Source: Bacteroidales bacterium | GTDB lineage: Bacteria > Bacteroidota > Bacteroidia > Bacteroidales > UBA932 | NCBI GenBank assembly: GCA_016290385.1 | Contig: JAEETO010000007.1 | Location: 1 to 47,131 of the forward strand | Reading direction: 5' to 3' | Length of the DNA stretch: 47,131 nucleotides | Part shown: positions 7,023 through 16,001 of the stretch, one piece after another | Layout: each line of letters opens with the position of its first letter | How positions within the stretch are numbered: position 1 is the stretch's first letter | Made by a program: the position numbers and the translations under genes | Notes under the pieces: generated by a model | Database searches by the model: none | What the model saw: only the letters and a program-made list of their open reading frames with translations | Told to the model about the DNA's origin: nothing

Positions 7023-7076
7023 TTTGCAAAATTGAATAATTATTCGTATATTTGCAGCGAATTTGAATAAATATTC
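7023..7076 (+). promoter_or_regulatory. arginine operon promoter with two ARG-box-like operators
   Basis: The -33 TTTG (7023-7026) and -7 TATATTTG (7047-7054) are 20 bp apart. A perfect palindrome GAATAATTATTC (7034-7045) fills the spacer, and GAATAAATATTC (7065-7076) lies just past the expected start site. Both match the E. coli ARG-box core TGAATwwwwATTCA at all but the last base. Their centres are 31 bp apart (about three helical turns), so bound ArgR hexamers would lie on one face. The first gene is argR, so autorepression together with arginine-dependent repression of the operon is expected. Confidence 0.8.
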
Positions 7077-7090
7077 CAGCAAGAGCTCCA

Positions 7091-7564
7091 ATGATGAATA
7101 ATCGCAGCGACATCATAAAGGAACTGGTCCGGACCGAGACGATCCGGAGCCAGGAGGAATTCATCGGCCTGCTGGCCGCCAGGGGCGTGCATACCACGCA
7201 GGCAACGCTTTCGCGCGACCTGCGGAAGCTGCATATCTCCAAGCAGCACGACGCGGCCGGCCAGTACCGCTATGTCCTTCAGGAACCGGTCCGGCCGTCC
7301 CGGGCCAGCCTGGCACAGAGCCGGGCGGGCGAAAGCATCGTGAGCCTGTGCTTCTCCGGCCAGATGGGCGTGATCAGGACCCTGCCGGGCTGCGCCAACA
7401 TGGTCGGCGCGCTGGTCGACGAACATGAACATCCCGCCCTGATGGGCACGATCGCCGGCGACGACACGCTGCTGCTGATCCTGCGCGAAGGTACCGACCA
7501 CACGGGCCTCCTGATTTTCCTGGAAGGGCTCATCCCGGGTATAAGAAATAAATTGAAACAGTAA
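7091..7564 (+). CDS. argR: arginine repressor ArgR
   Basis: A 157-residue ArgR/AhrC family transcription factor. The N-terminal winged helix (about 1-70) has the recognition segment TTQATLSRDLRKL. The C-terminal oligomerisation and arginine-binding domain (about 85-157) has GCANMVGALVDEH and GTIAGDDTLLLI, whose paired aspartates contact arginine in the family. The start could be at 7091 or 7094 (two adjacent ATGs). Binding of arginine-loaded ArgR to the two palindromes at 7034-7076 would silence the whole operon, including argR itself. Confidence 0.96.
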   Translation: MMNNRSDIIKELVRTETIRSQEEFIGLLAARGVHTTQATLSRDLRKLHISKQHDAAGQYRYVLQEPVRPSRASLAQSRAGESIVSLCFSGQMGVIRTLPGCANMVGALVDEHEHPALMGTIAGDDTLLLILREGTDHTGLLIFLEGLIPGIRNKLKQ

Positions 7565-7576
7565 GTATATCTCTCT

Positions 7577-9340
7577 ATGAACGTGAATGTCATGGTGGCC
7601 GACGAGCGCCACCTTCCCTATGCAGAGAACGTGTGCCACGAGCTCTATCTCTCTTCCCTGGGCGCCAGGATCGGCATCGCCCAGCGTACCCCGGATTACA
7701 TCCGGGACAAGATCCTCGCCGGCAAGGCCGTGATCGCCCTGACCGACGACGGGGAATTTGCCGGTTTCTCCTACATCGAGTCGTGGGGCGGCAAGAGTTT
7801 CGTGGCCAATTCCGGCCTCATCGTCCCCGAAAAGTTCCGTTCGCTGGGCATCGCCAAGCGCATCAAGGAGCAGACCTTCCTCCTTTCCCGGAAGTTGTTC
7901 CCGGATGCCAAGATCTTCTCGATGACCACCTCGGCGGCCGTCATGAAGATGAACTATGAGTTCGGCTTCCGGCCCGTGACCTACGACGATCTGACCGATG
8001 ACGTGGATTTCTGGAAGGGATGCGAGGGCTGCCGCAACTTCCAGGTGCTGCAGGAACAGAAAAACCGCGTCTGCATCTGCACGGGCCTGCTGTACGATCC
8101 GAAAGAGCATCTGGAGATCCATCAGCCCAAGGAGAAGAAGAAAGTCGTGGTGGCTTTCAGCGGCGGGCTTGACACCTCCTACGCCGTGTCGTACCTGGCC
8201 AACGAGATGGACTACGAAGTGCATGCGGTCTGCGCCAACACGGGCGGCTTCAGTGCCGAACAGCTGAAAACCAACGAAGAAAATGCCTATAAACTGGGCG
8301 CGGCCCGTTTCGCCGTCATCGACATCACGCAGGAGTACTACGCCAAGAGCCTGAAATACATGATCTACGGCAACGTGCTCCGCAACGGGACCTACCCGAT
8401 CTCCGTATCGTCGGAGCGCCTGTTCCAGGCGATGGCCGTGGCCCGGTATGCGAAGCAGACCGGTGCCAGGGCGATCGCCCACGGCTCCACGGGCGCGGGC
8501 AACGACCAGGTGCGCTTCGACATGGTGTTCCAGGTGATGTGCCCCGGCGTGGAAATCATCACGCTGACCCGCGACGGCAATCTCTCGCGGCAGCAGGAAG
8601 TGGACTACCTCAACGCCCACGGTTTCCCCGCCGACTTTGCCAAGCTGAAATACTCCTACAACGTAGGCCTCTGGGGCACCTCGATCTGCGGCGGCGAGAT
8701 CCTCGACTCGAAACAGGGCCTGCCCGACGCCGCCTACCTGAAACAGGTGGAAAAAGACGGCACGGAACTGCTGGAGATCGGCTTTGAAAAAGGCGAGATC
8801 TGCAGCGTGAACGGCAAGCATTACGACGACAAAGTGGCGGCCATCCAGGCCGTGGAGGCCGTCGGCGCCGCCTGGGGCGTCGGCCGCGACAACCATGTAG
8901 GCGACACCATCATCGGCATCAAGGGACGCGTGGGCTTCGAGGCTGCCGCCCCGATGCTGATCATCGGCGCACACAAATACCTGGAAAAATTCACGCTCTC
9001 GAAATGGCAGCAGTACTGGAAAGACCAGGTAGGCAACTGGTACGGCATGTTCCTCCACGAAAGCCAGTATCTGGAACCCGTCATGCGCGACATCGAGGCG
9101 ATGCTCGAAAGCAGCCAGCGCAATGTTTCCGGCAAAGTGACGCTGGAACTGCGGCCCTGCACGTTCTCGACCGTGGGCGTGGACTCTCCCTGCGACCTGG
9201 TGAAATCGAAACTGGGCGCATACGGCGAAACCCAGAGCGGCTGGACTGCGGAAGACGCCAAGGGCTTCATCAAGCTGCTGTCGAATCCGCTTCGTGTATA
9301 TTATGGCAATCACCCTCAAGAACTCCCTTTCGATGAATAA
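7577..9340 (+). CDS. argG: fusion of a GNAT acyltransferase with argininosuccinate synthase
   Basis: A single 587-residue frame with two domains. Residues 1 to about 145 are a GNAT fold whose acyl-CoA loop reads VPEKFRSLGIAKR (83-95). Four cysteines follow (149, 152, 166, 168; CEGC and CIC), a possible metal site. Residues about 188-587 are a full ~400-residue ArgG that condenses citrulline and aspartate with ATP; the P-loop is SGGLDTS (195-201), and STGAGNDQVRF and GTYPISVSSER are intact. No stop or internal Met occurs at the junction (about 8138). In other Bacteroidota I recall the GNAT as a separate gene between argR and argG. It may make N-acyl-glutamate, the missing first step; that is inference. 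It lies 12 nt after argR. Confidence 0.93.
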   Translation: MNVNVMVADERHLPYAENVCHELYLSSLGARIGIAQRTPDYIRDKILAGKAVIALTDDGEFAGFSYIESWGGKSFVANSGLIVPEKFRSLGIAKRIKEQTFLLSRKLFPDAKIFSMTTSAAVMKMNYEFGFRPVTYDDLTDDVDFWKGCEGCRNFQVLQEQKNRVCICTGLLYDPKEHLEIHQPKEKKKVVVAFSGGLDTSYAVSYLANEMDYEVHAVCANTGGFSAEQLKTNEENAYKLGAARFAVIDITQEYYAKSLKYMIYGNVLRNGTYPISVSSERLFQAMAVARYAKQTGARAIAHGSTGAGNDQVRFDMVFQVMCPGVEIITLTRDGNLSRQQEVDYLNAHGFPADFAKLKYSYNVGLWGTSICGGEILDSKQGLPDAAYLKQVEKDGTELLEIGFEKGEICSVNGKHYDDKVAAIQAVEAVGAAWGVGRDNHVGDTIIGIKGRVGFEAAAPMLIIGAHKYLEKFTLSKWQQYWKDQVGNWYGMFLHESQYLEPVMRDIEAMLESSQRNVSGKVTLELRPCTFSTVGVDSPCDLVKSKLGAYGETQSGWTAEDAKGFIKLLSNPLRVYYGNHPQELPFDE

Positions 9341-10421
9341 CAACGACTGTATCGACCTGCTGCGGAAACTGGTTCACGCTCCTTCCGAATCGTTCAACGA
9401 AGAAGCTGTCGCAGCCTGGGTAGGCTGGTGGCTCGAACAGAACGGCCTCCCCTATACGACGCCGCAAGGCAATATCGTGGCCACCGCCACAACCCCCGAC
9501 CCGGCCAAGAAGACCCTGGCCCTGGTCGCCCATCTCGACACTGTACCGCCGGCCAAAGGCTACACGCGCGACCCGTATGATCCGGGGACTTCACCCGACA
9601 TCGTCTGGGGCCTCGGTTCCAACGACGACGGCGGCAGTGTCGTCGCAATGCTGGCTACTTTCCGCCACTTCTGCCAGCACAAGCTCCCTTGCAATCTCGT
9701 GCTGATGCTGGTACGTGAAGAGGAATGCGGCGGTCCCGACGGCATCAGCTGGCTGTTCGGCCCGCACGGGCCTTTCTCGCTGGCTCCCGGCTCGGAAGGT
9801 TGGCTCCCCATGCCCGACTGGGCCATCGTGGGCGAGCCGACCGGCATGAAGGCGGCTACCAGCGAACGGGGTCTGGTGGTCCTTGACTGCGAAGCCGTCG
9901 GCGTGAGCGGTCACGCCGCCCGCGGCGAGGGCGTAAACGCCCTCTACATCGCGCTCGACGACATCGCCCGCCTGCGCAACCACCATTTTACGAAAGTTTC
10001 ACCCGAGATGGGTCCGGTACGCCTCAACGCCACCCAGATCAGTGCCGGAACGGCGCACAACGTGATTCCCGACCGCTGCCGTTTCGTGGTGGACGTCCGG
10101 CCGAACGAATGCTATACCCCGCAGGAAATCGTCGATGAACTGCAGACGCTCTGCCAAAGCCGCATTCTCCCGCGCGGCCTCCGCAACCGGGCGTCGGCGA
10201 CGCCGATGAAGTCCCCCCTGCGCAAAGCCATCGCAGCCCTTGACCTCGAGACGTATTCGTCGCCCACCACCTCCGACTGGACCATCCTCAGCTGCGACGC
10301 CGTCAAGATGGGCCCCGGCGACTCTGCCCGTTCCCACCACGCCGACGAATACATCCTCGTCAGCGAAATCAACGACGCAATCGACAAATACATCAGATTT
10401 ATCAATGCATTGGTTGGCTAA
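9333..10421 (+). CDS. argE: M20-family N-acyl-ornithine deacylase (ArgE type)
   Basis: About 362 residues. The dizinc M20 metallopeptidase core is visible: LVAHLDTVP (metal His and the adjacent Asp), GLGSNDDGG (bridging Asp), REEECGGPDG (catalytic Glu and metal Glu), GEPTG, and a C-terminal SHHADEY (metal His). It removes the acyl group from N-acetyl- or N-succinyl-ornithine/citrulline; Bacteroidota commonly use succinylated intermediates, so desuccinylation is plausible. I chose the ATG at 9333, which overlaps the end of argG by 8 nt (GATGAATAA). Starts upstream at 9294-9303 would lie inside argG and lack family similarity. Translational coupling is likely. Confidence 0.9.
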   Translation: MNNNDCIDLLRKLVHAPSESFNEEAVAAWVGWWLEQNGLPYTTPQGNIVATATTPDPAKKTLALVAHLDTVPPAKGYTRDPYDPGTSPDIVWGLGSNDDGGSVVAMLATFRHFCQHKLPCNLVLMLVREEECGGPDGISWLFGPHGPFSLAPGSEGWLPMPDWAIVGEPTGMKAATSERGLVVLDCEAVGVSGHAARGEGVNALYIALDDIARLRNHHFTKVSPEMGPVRLNATQISAGTAHNVIPDRCRFVVDVRPNECYTPQEIVDELQTLCQSRILPRGLRNRASATPMKSPLRKAIAALDLETYSSPTTSDWTILSCDAVKMGPGDSARSHHADEYILVSEINDAIDKYIRFINALVG

Positions 10422-11737
10422 TGGCAACTTTATGGAATAAAGGCACTTCCGCCACCGAGGCCGTGGACCGGTTCACCGTCGGGAACGACCGGCAGCTCGA
10501 TATGCGGCTGGCCGCCTGCGACATCGAAGGCTCCAAGGCCCATATCCGTATGCTCGAAAGCATCGGACTGCTGAAGGCCGATGAACTTAACGCCCTGCTC
10601 CAGGGTCTCGACGGCATCGCCGCCACCGTAAAAGCCGGCGACTTCAAAGTCGAAGACGACGTGGAGGACATCCACTCACAGGTCGAACTGCTGCTTACCC
10701 GCCAGCTCGGCGAACTGGGCAAGAAAATCCACGCCGGACGTTCCCGCAACGACCAGGTGCTGGTCGACATCAAGCTCTTCCTGCGCGACGAACTGAAACA
10801 GATCCGCGAAGAGACCCTCACCCTCTTCCAGACCCTCCAGACCCTGAGCGAACAGCACAAGGAAATCCTGCTGCCCGGCTATACACACGGCCAGCTGGCC
10901 ATGCCCTCTTCGTTCGGCCTCTGGTTCGGCGCCTACGCGGAAGCCCTCTGCGACGACATGCAGCAGCTGGGAGCCGCCTACCATATCGTCAACCGCAATC
11001 CTCTCGGATCGGCGGCCGGCTACGGCAACTCCTTCCCCCTCGACCGCGCCCTTACCACCCAGCTGCTGGACTTCGACACCCCTGTCTACAACAGCATCGC
11101 CGCCCAGCTCGGCCGGGGCAAATGCGAACTGGCCGTCGCCTCGGCTCTCGGCAGCCTGGCCCTTACCCTCAACAAGTTCGCCGCGGACTGCGCCATGTAC
11201 ATGAGCCCGAACTTCGGCTTCATCCACTTCCCCGACGAACTCACCACGGGCTCCAGCATCATGCCCCACAAGAAGAATCCCGACGTGTGGGAGATCGTCC
11301 GCGGCCGCTGCAACCAGACTCTGGGCACCCCCAACGAGATCGCCCTGCTGGCCAGCAACCTGCCCCACGGCTATCACCGCGACTTCCAGCTCCTGAAAGA
11401 CATCCTCTTCCCCGCGCTGGAACGCATGCACGACTGCCTGCAGATGACCGACTACATGCTGCAGCACATCGAAGTGAACACGCACATTTTTGAAAATCCC
11501 CTGTACGAGACCCTTTTCACCGTGGAAGAAGTCAACCGGCGCGCCCTCGAAGGAACGCCGTTCCGTGACGCCTACCGGCAAGTGGGCATCGAGGTCAACG
11601 AAGGCCGCTTCCACTACCATGGGCCCGCCCCTGCCGCCATGAAGGCCTCCGACCTGGGACATACCCATCTGGGCAGCATCGGCCTGCTCTGCACCGAAGC
11701 CATTGCCGCCGTCATGAAAAAGGCCGCAGACTGGTAG
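10421..11737 (+). CDS. argH: argininosuccinate lyase
   Basis: A 438-residue member of the fumarase/aspartase superfamily that cleaves argininosuccinate to arginine and fumarate. The superfamily signature is GSSIMPHKKNPD, containing the catalytic Ser loop. Earlier motifs are AGRSRNDQVLVD and PGYTHGQLAMPSSFG. The start codon overlaps the argE stop (TAATG), consistent with reinitiation. It completes, with the upstream fusion, the citrulline-to-arginine steps inside one operon. argB, argC, argD and the transcarbamylase are not in the window. Confidence 0.96.
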   Translation: MATLWNKGTSATEAVDRFTVGNDRQLDMRLAACDIEGSKAHIRMLESIGLLKADELNALLQGLDGIAATVKAGDFKVEDDVEDIHSQVELLLTRQLGELGKKIHAGRSRNDQVLVDIKLFLRDELKQIREETLTLFQTLQTLSEQHKEILLPGYTHGQLAMPSSFGLWFGAYAEALCDDMQQLGAAYHIVNRNPLGSAAGYGNSFPLDRALTTQLLDFDTPVYNSIAAQLGRGKCELAVASALGSLALTLNKFAADCAMYMSPNFGFIHFPDELTTGSSIMPHKKNPDVWEIVRGRCNQTLGTPNEIALLASNLPHGYHRDFQLLKDILFPALERMHDCLQMTDYMLQHIEVNTHIFENPLYETLFTVEEVNRRALEGTPFRDAYRQVGIEVNEGRFHYHGPAPAAMKASDLGHTHLGSIGLLCTEAIAAVMKKAADW

Positions 11738-11741
11738 GAAT

Positions 11742-12815
11742 ATGTTGCGCAAGAAAGCCACCCTGCTGCTACAGGACGGCCGGGAATTTTCCGGCTGGAG
11801 CTTCGGGCACGACGGCCCGTCGCAGGGCGAGATCGTGTTCTCGACCGCCATGGTGGGTTACCCGGAGAGTCTTACCGACCCCTCCTACAGCGGGCAGATC
11901 CTCTGCGTCAGCTTCCCGCTCGTCGGCAACTACGGCATTCCGGAAATGGAACGGGACGACCTGGGCCTCTGCACACGCTTCGAATCGGAACGCATCCACG
12001 TGCGCGGGCTCGTGATCTCCGACTACAGCGAAAAATACAGCCACTGGGACGCCGTCAAGAGCCTGGACGCCTGGCTGAAAGAACAGAAAGTCCCCGGCAT
12101 CTGCGGCATCGACACACGCGCGCTGGTGCAACTGCTCCGCGACGAAGGCGCGAAGCTGGGCGCCATCGTACCGGAAGGCGCACCCTGCCCGAAGACCATC
12201 GCCGACCCGAACCTGGAGAATCAGGTCGCCCTTGTCAGCTGCCGCGACATCGTCCGCTACGGCAAGGGAAAGAAACGGGTGGTGCTGGTGGACTGCGGCG
12301 TGAAACACCAGATCATCCGCTGCCTCGTAGAGCGGGGCATCGAAGTGGTCCGGGTGCCCTGGGACTGCGATTTCAACCGCATGGACGCCGACGGCATCTT
12401 CGTGTCCAACGGGCCGGGCAATCCGGAACTCTGCGCCGCCACCGTTGCGCACCTGCAGGAAGCCATCGCGGGCCGGCGGCCCATCTTCGGCATCTGCATG
12501 GGCAACCAGCTCCTCAGCAGGGCTGCCGGCGCAAGCACCTACAAGCTCAAATACGGCCACCGGAGCCACAACCAGCCCGTACGCATGTGCGGCACCGAGC
12601 GCTGTTTCATCACCTCACAGAACCATGGATTCGCCGTCGACACCGCCACGCTCAGTCCCGACTGGGAACCGCTCTTCGTCAACATGAACGACGGCACCAA
12701 CGAGGGAATCCGGCACAAGACCAAGCCTTTCTTCTCCGCACAATTTCATCCGGAAGCCTCCAGCGGACCGGTTGACACCGAATTCCTCTTCGACGAATTC
12801 ACAGCCCATTTGTAA
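11742..12815 (+). CDS. carA: carbamoyl-phosphate synthase small (glutaminase) subunit
   Basis: A 357-residue CarA. The N-terminal CPSase small domain (about 1-150) has VFSTAMVGYPESLTDPSY. The C-terminal class I glutamine amidotransferase has the nucleophile Cys in GICMGNQLLS and the His/Glu pair in FFSAQFHPEAS. It releases ammonia from glutamine and channels it to CarB. It starts 4 nt after argH and ends 3 nt before carB. Placement behind the ArgR-type operators suggests arginine control, although carbamoyl phosphate is also needed for pyrimidines. Confidence 0.96.
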   Translation: MLRKKATLLLQDGREFSGWSFGHDGPSQGEIVFSTAMVGYPESLTDPSYSGQILCVSFPLVGNYGIPEMERDDLGLCTRFESERIHVRGLVISDYSEKYSHWDAVKSLDAWLKEQKVPGICGIDTRALVQLLRDEGAKLGAIVPEGAPCPKTIADPNLENQVALVSCRDIVRYGKGKKRVVLVDCGVKHQIIRCLVERGIEVVRVPWDCDFNRMDADGIFVSNGPGNPELCAATVAHLQEAIAGRRPIFGICMGNQLLSRAAGASTYKLKYGHRSHNQPVRMCGTERCFITSQNHGFAVDTATLSPDWEPLFVNMNDGTNEGIRHKTKPFFSAQFHPEASSGPVDTEFLFDEFTAHL

Positions 12816-12818
12816 GAC

Positions 12819-15800
12819 ATGTTTGACAAAACCATACGGAAAGTGCTCCTGCTGGGCTCCGGCGCCCTGAAGATCGGCCAGGCAGGCGAATTCGACTACA
12901 GCGGTTCGCAAGCCCTGAAAGCCCTGCGGGAAGAAGGGATCGAGACCGTGCTCATCAACCCCAACATCGCCACCGTGCAGACGTCCGAGGGCATTGCCGA
13001 CCGGCTCTATCTGCTGCCTGTGACACCGCACTTCGTCGAAAAAGTGATTGAAAAGGAACGGCCCCAGGGGATTCTTCTTTCATTCGGGGGCCAGACCGCC
13101 CTCAACTGCGGCATCGAACTCCACCGGAGCGGGTTCCTGGAACGGCACGGCGTGCAGGTGCTCGGCACGCCGGTCCAGACGATCATCGACACGGAAGACC
13201 GCGACCGCTTCGTCCGCCGGCTCGACGAAATCGGGGTGAAGACCATCCGCTCGCATGCCGCCGCCTCGCTGGAGGAAGCACGCGCCGCTGCCGCACAGGT
13301 GGGCTATCCCGTGATCGTGCGGGCTGCCTTTGCGCTCGGCGGACTGGGTTCGGGCTTCTGCGACAACGAGCAGGAACTCGATGCCGTGGCCGGAAAAGCT
13401 TTTTCCTTCTCGCCCCAGGTGCTGGTCGAAAAATCCCTGAAGGGCTGGAAGGAGATCGAATACGAAGTGGTCCGTGACTGCTACGACAACTGCATCACGG
13501 TCTGCAACATGGAGAATTTCGACCCGCTGGGCATCCATACCGGCGAGAGCATCGTCGTCGCCCCGTCTCAGACCCTGACGAACGACGAATTCCATTTCCT
13601 GCGGAAAAAAGCCATCGACATCGTGCGGCACCTCGGCATCGTGGGCGAATGCAACGTGCAGTATGCCTTCAGCCCGGACGGCGAAGACTACCGCGTGATT
13701 GAAGTCAACGCCCGGCTCAGCCGCTCTTCCGCCCTGGCCTCCAAGGCCACGGGCTATCCGCTTGCCTTCGTGGCAGCCAAGCTCGGACTCGGCTACGGGC
13801 TCTTCGAACTGAAAAACTCCGTGACCAAGACCACGCCCGCCTTCTTCGAGCCGGCCCTCGACTATGTGGTGTGCAAGATACCGCGCTGGGACCTGGCCAA
13901 GTTCAAGGGCGTCTCGCGCGAGATCGGATCGAGCATGAAGAGCGTCGGCGAAGTGATGGCCATCGGCCGGACCTTCGAGGAAGCCATCCAGAAAGGGCTC
14001 CGGATGATCGGACAGGGCGCAAACGGCTTCGTCTGCAACAAGCCCTACAAAGTGGAAGACCTCGACTGGGCCCTGGAACACCCCACTGACACCCGCATCT
14101 TCGCCATCGCCGCCGCTTTCGAGTCGGGCTACAGCGTCGACCGCATCCACGAACTGACCCATATCGACAAATGGTTTCTCGACAAGCTTGACAACCTGGA
14201 GACGACCTACCGGGCGCTGGAAGCCTGCCCGTCGCTCGAAGCGGTGGAATACGATCTTTTCCTGAAAGCCAAGCGGCAGGGATTTTCCGACATCCAGATC
14301 GGGCGGGTGTTCCACTGCCCGGAAGACCAGGTGCGGCAACGGCGCGGCGAGCTGCAGTTGCACCCCTGCATCAAGCAGATCGATACCCTGGCCGCGGAGT
14401 TTCCCGCCCGTACCAACTACCTGTACCTTACTTACAACGGCTGCAAGAACGACATCTCGCCTGCCTATGGTTTCCATACGGTCATCGTCCTGGGCTCCGG
14501 TGCCTACCGCATCGGCAGCAGCGTGGAATTCGACTGGTGCGGCGTCAATGCCGTGAATACCCTGCGGAAGCTGGGATGGCAGGCCGTCATGATCAACTAC
14601 AATCCGGAAACCGTCTCCACCGACTATGACAGTTGCGACCGGCTTTATTTCGACGAACTCAGCCTGGAGACCGTCCTCGAGATCTGCGCCGTGGAAAAGC
14701 CTTTCGGCGTGGTCGTGAGCGTCGGCGGACAGATTCCGAACAATCTGGCCCTCCCGCTCCAGGAAGCGGGCATCCCTATCCTGGGCACCAGCGCCGGCGA
14801 CATCGACCGGGCGGAAGACCGCAACAAATTCTCGCAGGTAGTCGACCGGCTGGGCATCGCACAGCCACGCTGGCAGGAACTTACCACGATGGAAGACATC
14901 AGCGCCTTCATCGCAGAAGTGGGCTATCCCGTCCTCGTGCGTCCGTCCTATGTCCTGTCCGGGGCAGCCATGAACGTATGCTACAGCGACACCGATCTCA
15001 AGACCTTCCTGGAACTGGCCGTTGAAATCTCCGAAGAACATCCTGTCGTCATCAGCAGCTTCATGCAACGCTGCCACGAGCTCGAATTCGACGCCGTGGC
15101 CGACCAGGGCAGCATCCTCGTCCATGCCATTTCGGAACACGTCGAATATGCCGGCGTACACTCGGGCGACGCGACCATCCAGTTCCCGCCGCAGAAGCTT
15201 TACGGCGTGACCGCCGCCCGCATCCGGCGCATCGCCGCCGCCATCGCGGCGGAACTCCACATCACCGGCCCTTTCAACATCCAGTTCCTCGCCGACGGCA
15301 ACGGCGTCAAGGTCATCGAATGCAACCTTCGCGCTTCCCGCAGCTTCCCGTTCGTGTCGAAAGTTCTGAAAGTCAACTTTATAGACATCGCTACGCGCTC
15401 CATGCTCGGCCTTCGCCCGGCAGCCGTCCAGATCGATGCCTTCGATCTTCCCTTCGTGGGCGTCAAGGCTTCGCAGTTCTCCTTCTCCCGCCTCAACCAG
15501 GCTGATCCCGTCCTCGGCGTGGACATGTCCTCGACCGGCGAAGTGGCCTGCATCGGGGACAGTTTCAACGAAGCGCTGCTCAAGGCCATGCTCTCGGTCG
15601 GGCACCGGATTCCGGAGAAAGCCGTGCTGATCTCGTCGGGCAACGCCATCCAGAAAGCCGACCTGCTGCCCGCCTGCCAGCTGCTGCATGCGCACGGGCT
15701 AACCATCTACGCCACCGAAGGCACCCGCCGTTATCTCGAAGAGAACGGTGTGCCCACCTGCGACGGCGCGCAGGCCGAGGACCTGATCCGGCAGCACCAA

Positions 15801-16001
15801 GTCGACCTGGTGATCAACATTCCCAAGAATTTCACCCACGGCGAACTCACCACCGGTTACCGCATAAGGCGGGCGGCCATCGATTTCAACGTTCCGTTGA
15901 TCACCGACAGCCGCCTGGCCACTGCATTCATCCGCGCTTTCTGCACGCTGCCCCTGGCCGGCCTCCCGGTCAAGGCCTGGGACGAATACCGACCTTTATA
16001 A
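12819..16001 (+). CDS. carB: carbamoyl-phosphate synthase large subunit
   Basis: A 1060-residue CarB with the usual duplicated architecture. Each half opens with an ATP-grasp preceded by a nucleotide-fold motif (LLLGSGALKIGQAGEFDYSG at the start; VLGSGAYRIGSSVEFDWCG around residue 560). The second half contains EFDAVADQGSI and IECNLRASRSFPFVSK. The C-terminal ~130 residues form an MGS-like allosteric domain (ATEGTRRYLEENG). It uses two ATP, bicarbonate and ammonia from CarA. It is the last gene of the arginine operon, and its TAA overlaps the stop of ilvE on the other strand within TTATAA. Confidence 0.96.
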   Translation: MFDKTIRKVLLLGSGALKIGQAGEFDYSGSQALKALREEGIETVLINPNIATVQTSEGIADRLYLLPVTPHFVEKVIEKERPQGILLSFGGQTALNCGIELHRSGFLERHGVQVLGTPVQTIIDTEDRDRFVRRLDEIGVKTIRSHAAASLEEARAAAAQVGYPVIVRAAFALGGLGSGFCDNEQELDAVAGKAFSFSPQVLVEKSLKGWKEIEYEVVRDCYDNCITVCNMENFDPLGIHTGESIVVAPSQTLTNDEFHFLRKKAIDIVRHLGIVGECNVQYAFSPDGEDYRVIEVNARLSRSSALASKATGYPLAFVAAKLGLGYGLFELKNSVTKTTPAFFEPALDYVVCKIPRWDLAKFKGVSREIGSSMKSVGEVMAIGRTFEEAIQKGLRMIGQGANGFVCNKPYKVEDLDWALEHPTDTRIFAIAAAFESGYSVDRIHELTHIDKWFLDKLDNLETTYRALEACPSLEAVEYDLFLKAKRQGFSDIQIGRVFHCPEDQVRQRRGELQLHPCIKQIDTLAAEFPARTNYLYLTYNGCKNDISPAYGFHTVIVLGSGAYRIGSSVEFDWCGVNAVNTLRKLGWQAVMINYNPETVSTDYDSCDRLYFDELSLETVLEICAVEKPFGVVVSVGGQIPNNLALPLQEAGIPILGTSAGDIDRAEDRNKFSQVVDRLGIAQPRWQELTTMEDISAFIAEVGYPVLVRPSYVLSGAAMNVCYSDTDLKTFLELAVEISEEHPVVISSFMQRCHELEFDAVADQGSILVHAISEHVEYAGVHSGDATIQFPPQKLYGVTAARIRRIAAAIAAELHITGPFNIQFLADGNGVKVIECNLRASRSFPFVSKVLKVNFIDIATRSMLGLRPAAVQIDAFDLPFVGVKASQFSFSRLNQADPVLGVDMSSTGEVACIGDSFNEALLKAMLSVGHRIPEKAVLISSGNAIQKADLLPACQLLHAHGLTIYATEGTRRYLEENGVPTCDGAQAEDLIRQHQVDLVINIPKNFTHGELTTGYRIRRAAIDFNVPLITDSRLATAFIRAFCTLPLAGLPVKAWDEYRPL

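Noticed and set aside
7055..7090. Search for an arginine-rich leader peptide before argR
   Set aside because: The leader is only about 30 nt with no mini-ORF or terminator; operators explain the control.
7040..9343. 767-codon open frame opposite argR and argG
   Set aside because: Antisense shadow; it would also span the arginine promoter and operators.
13080..15695. 871-codon open frame opposite carB
   Set aside because: Antisense shadow of a highly conserved gene; low-complexity His/Asp/Val-rich translation.
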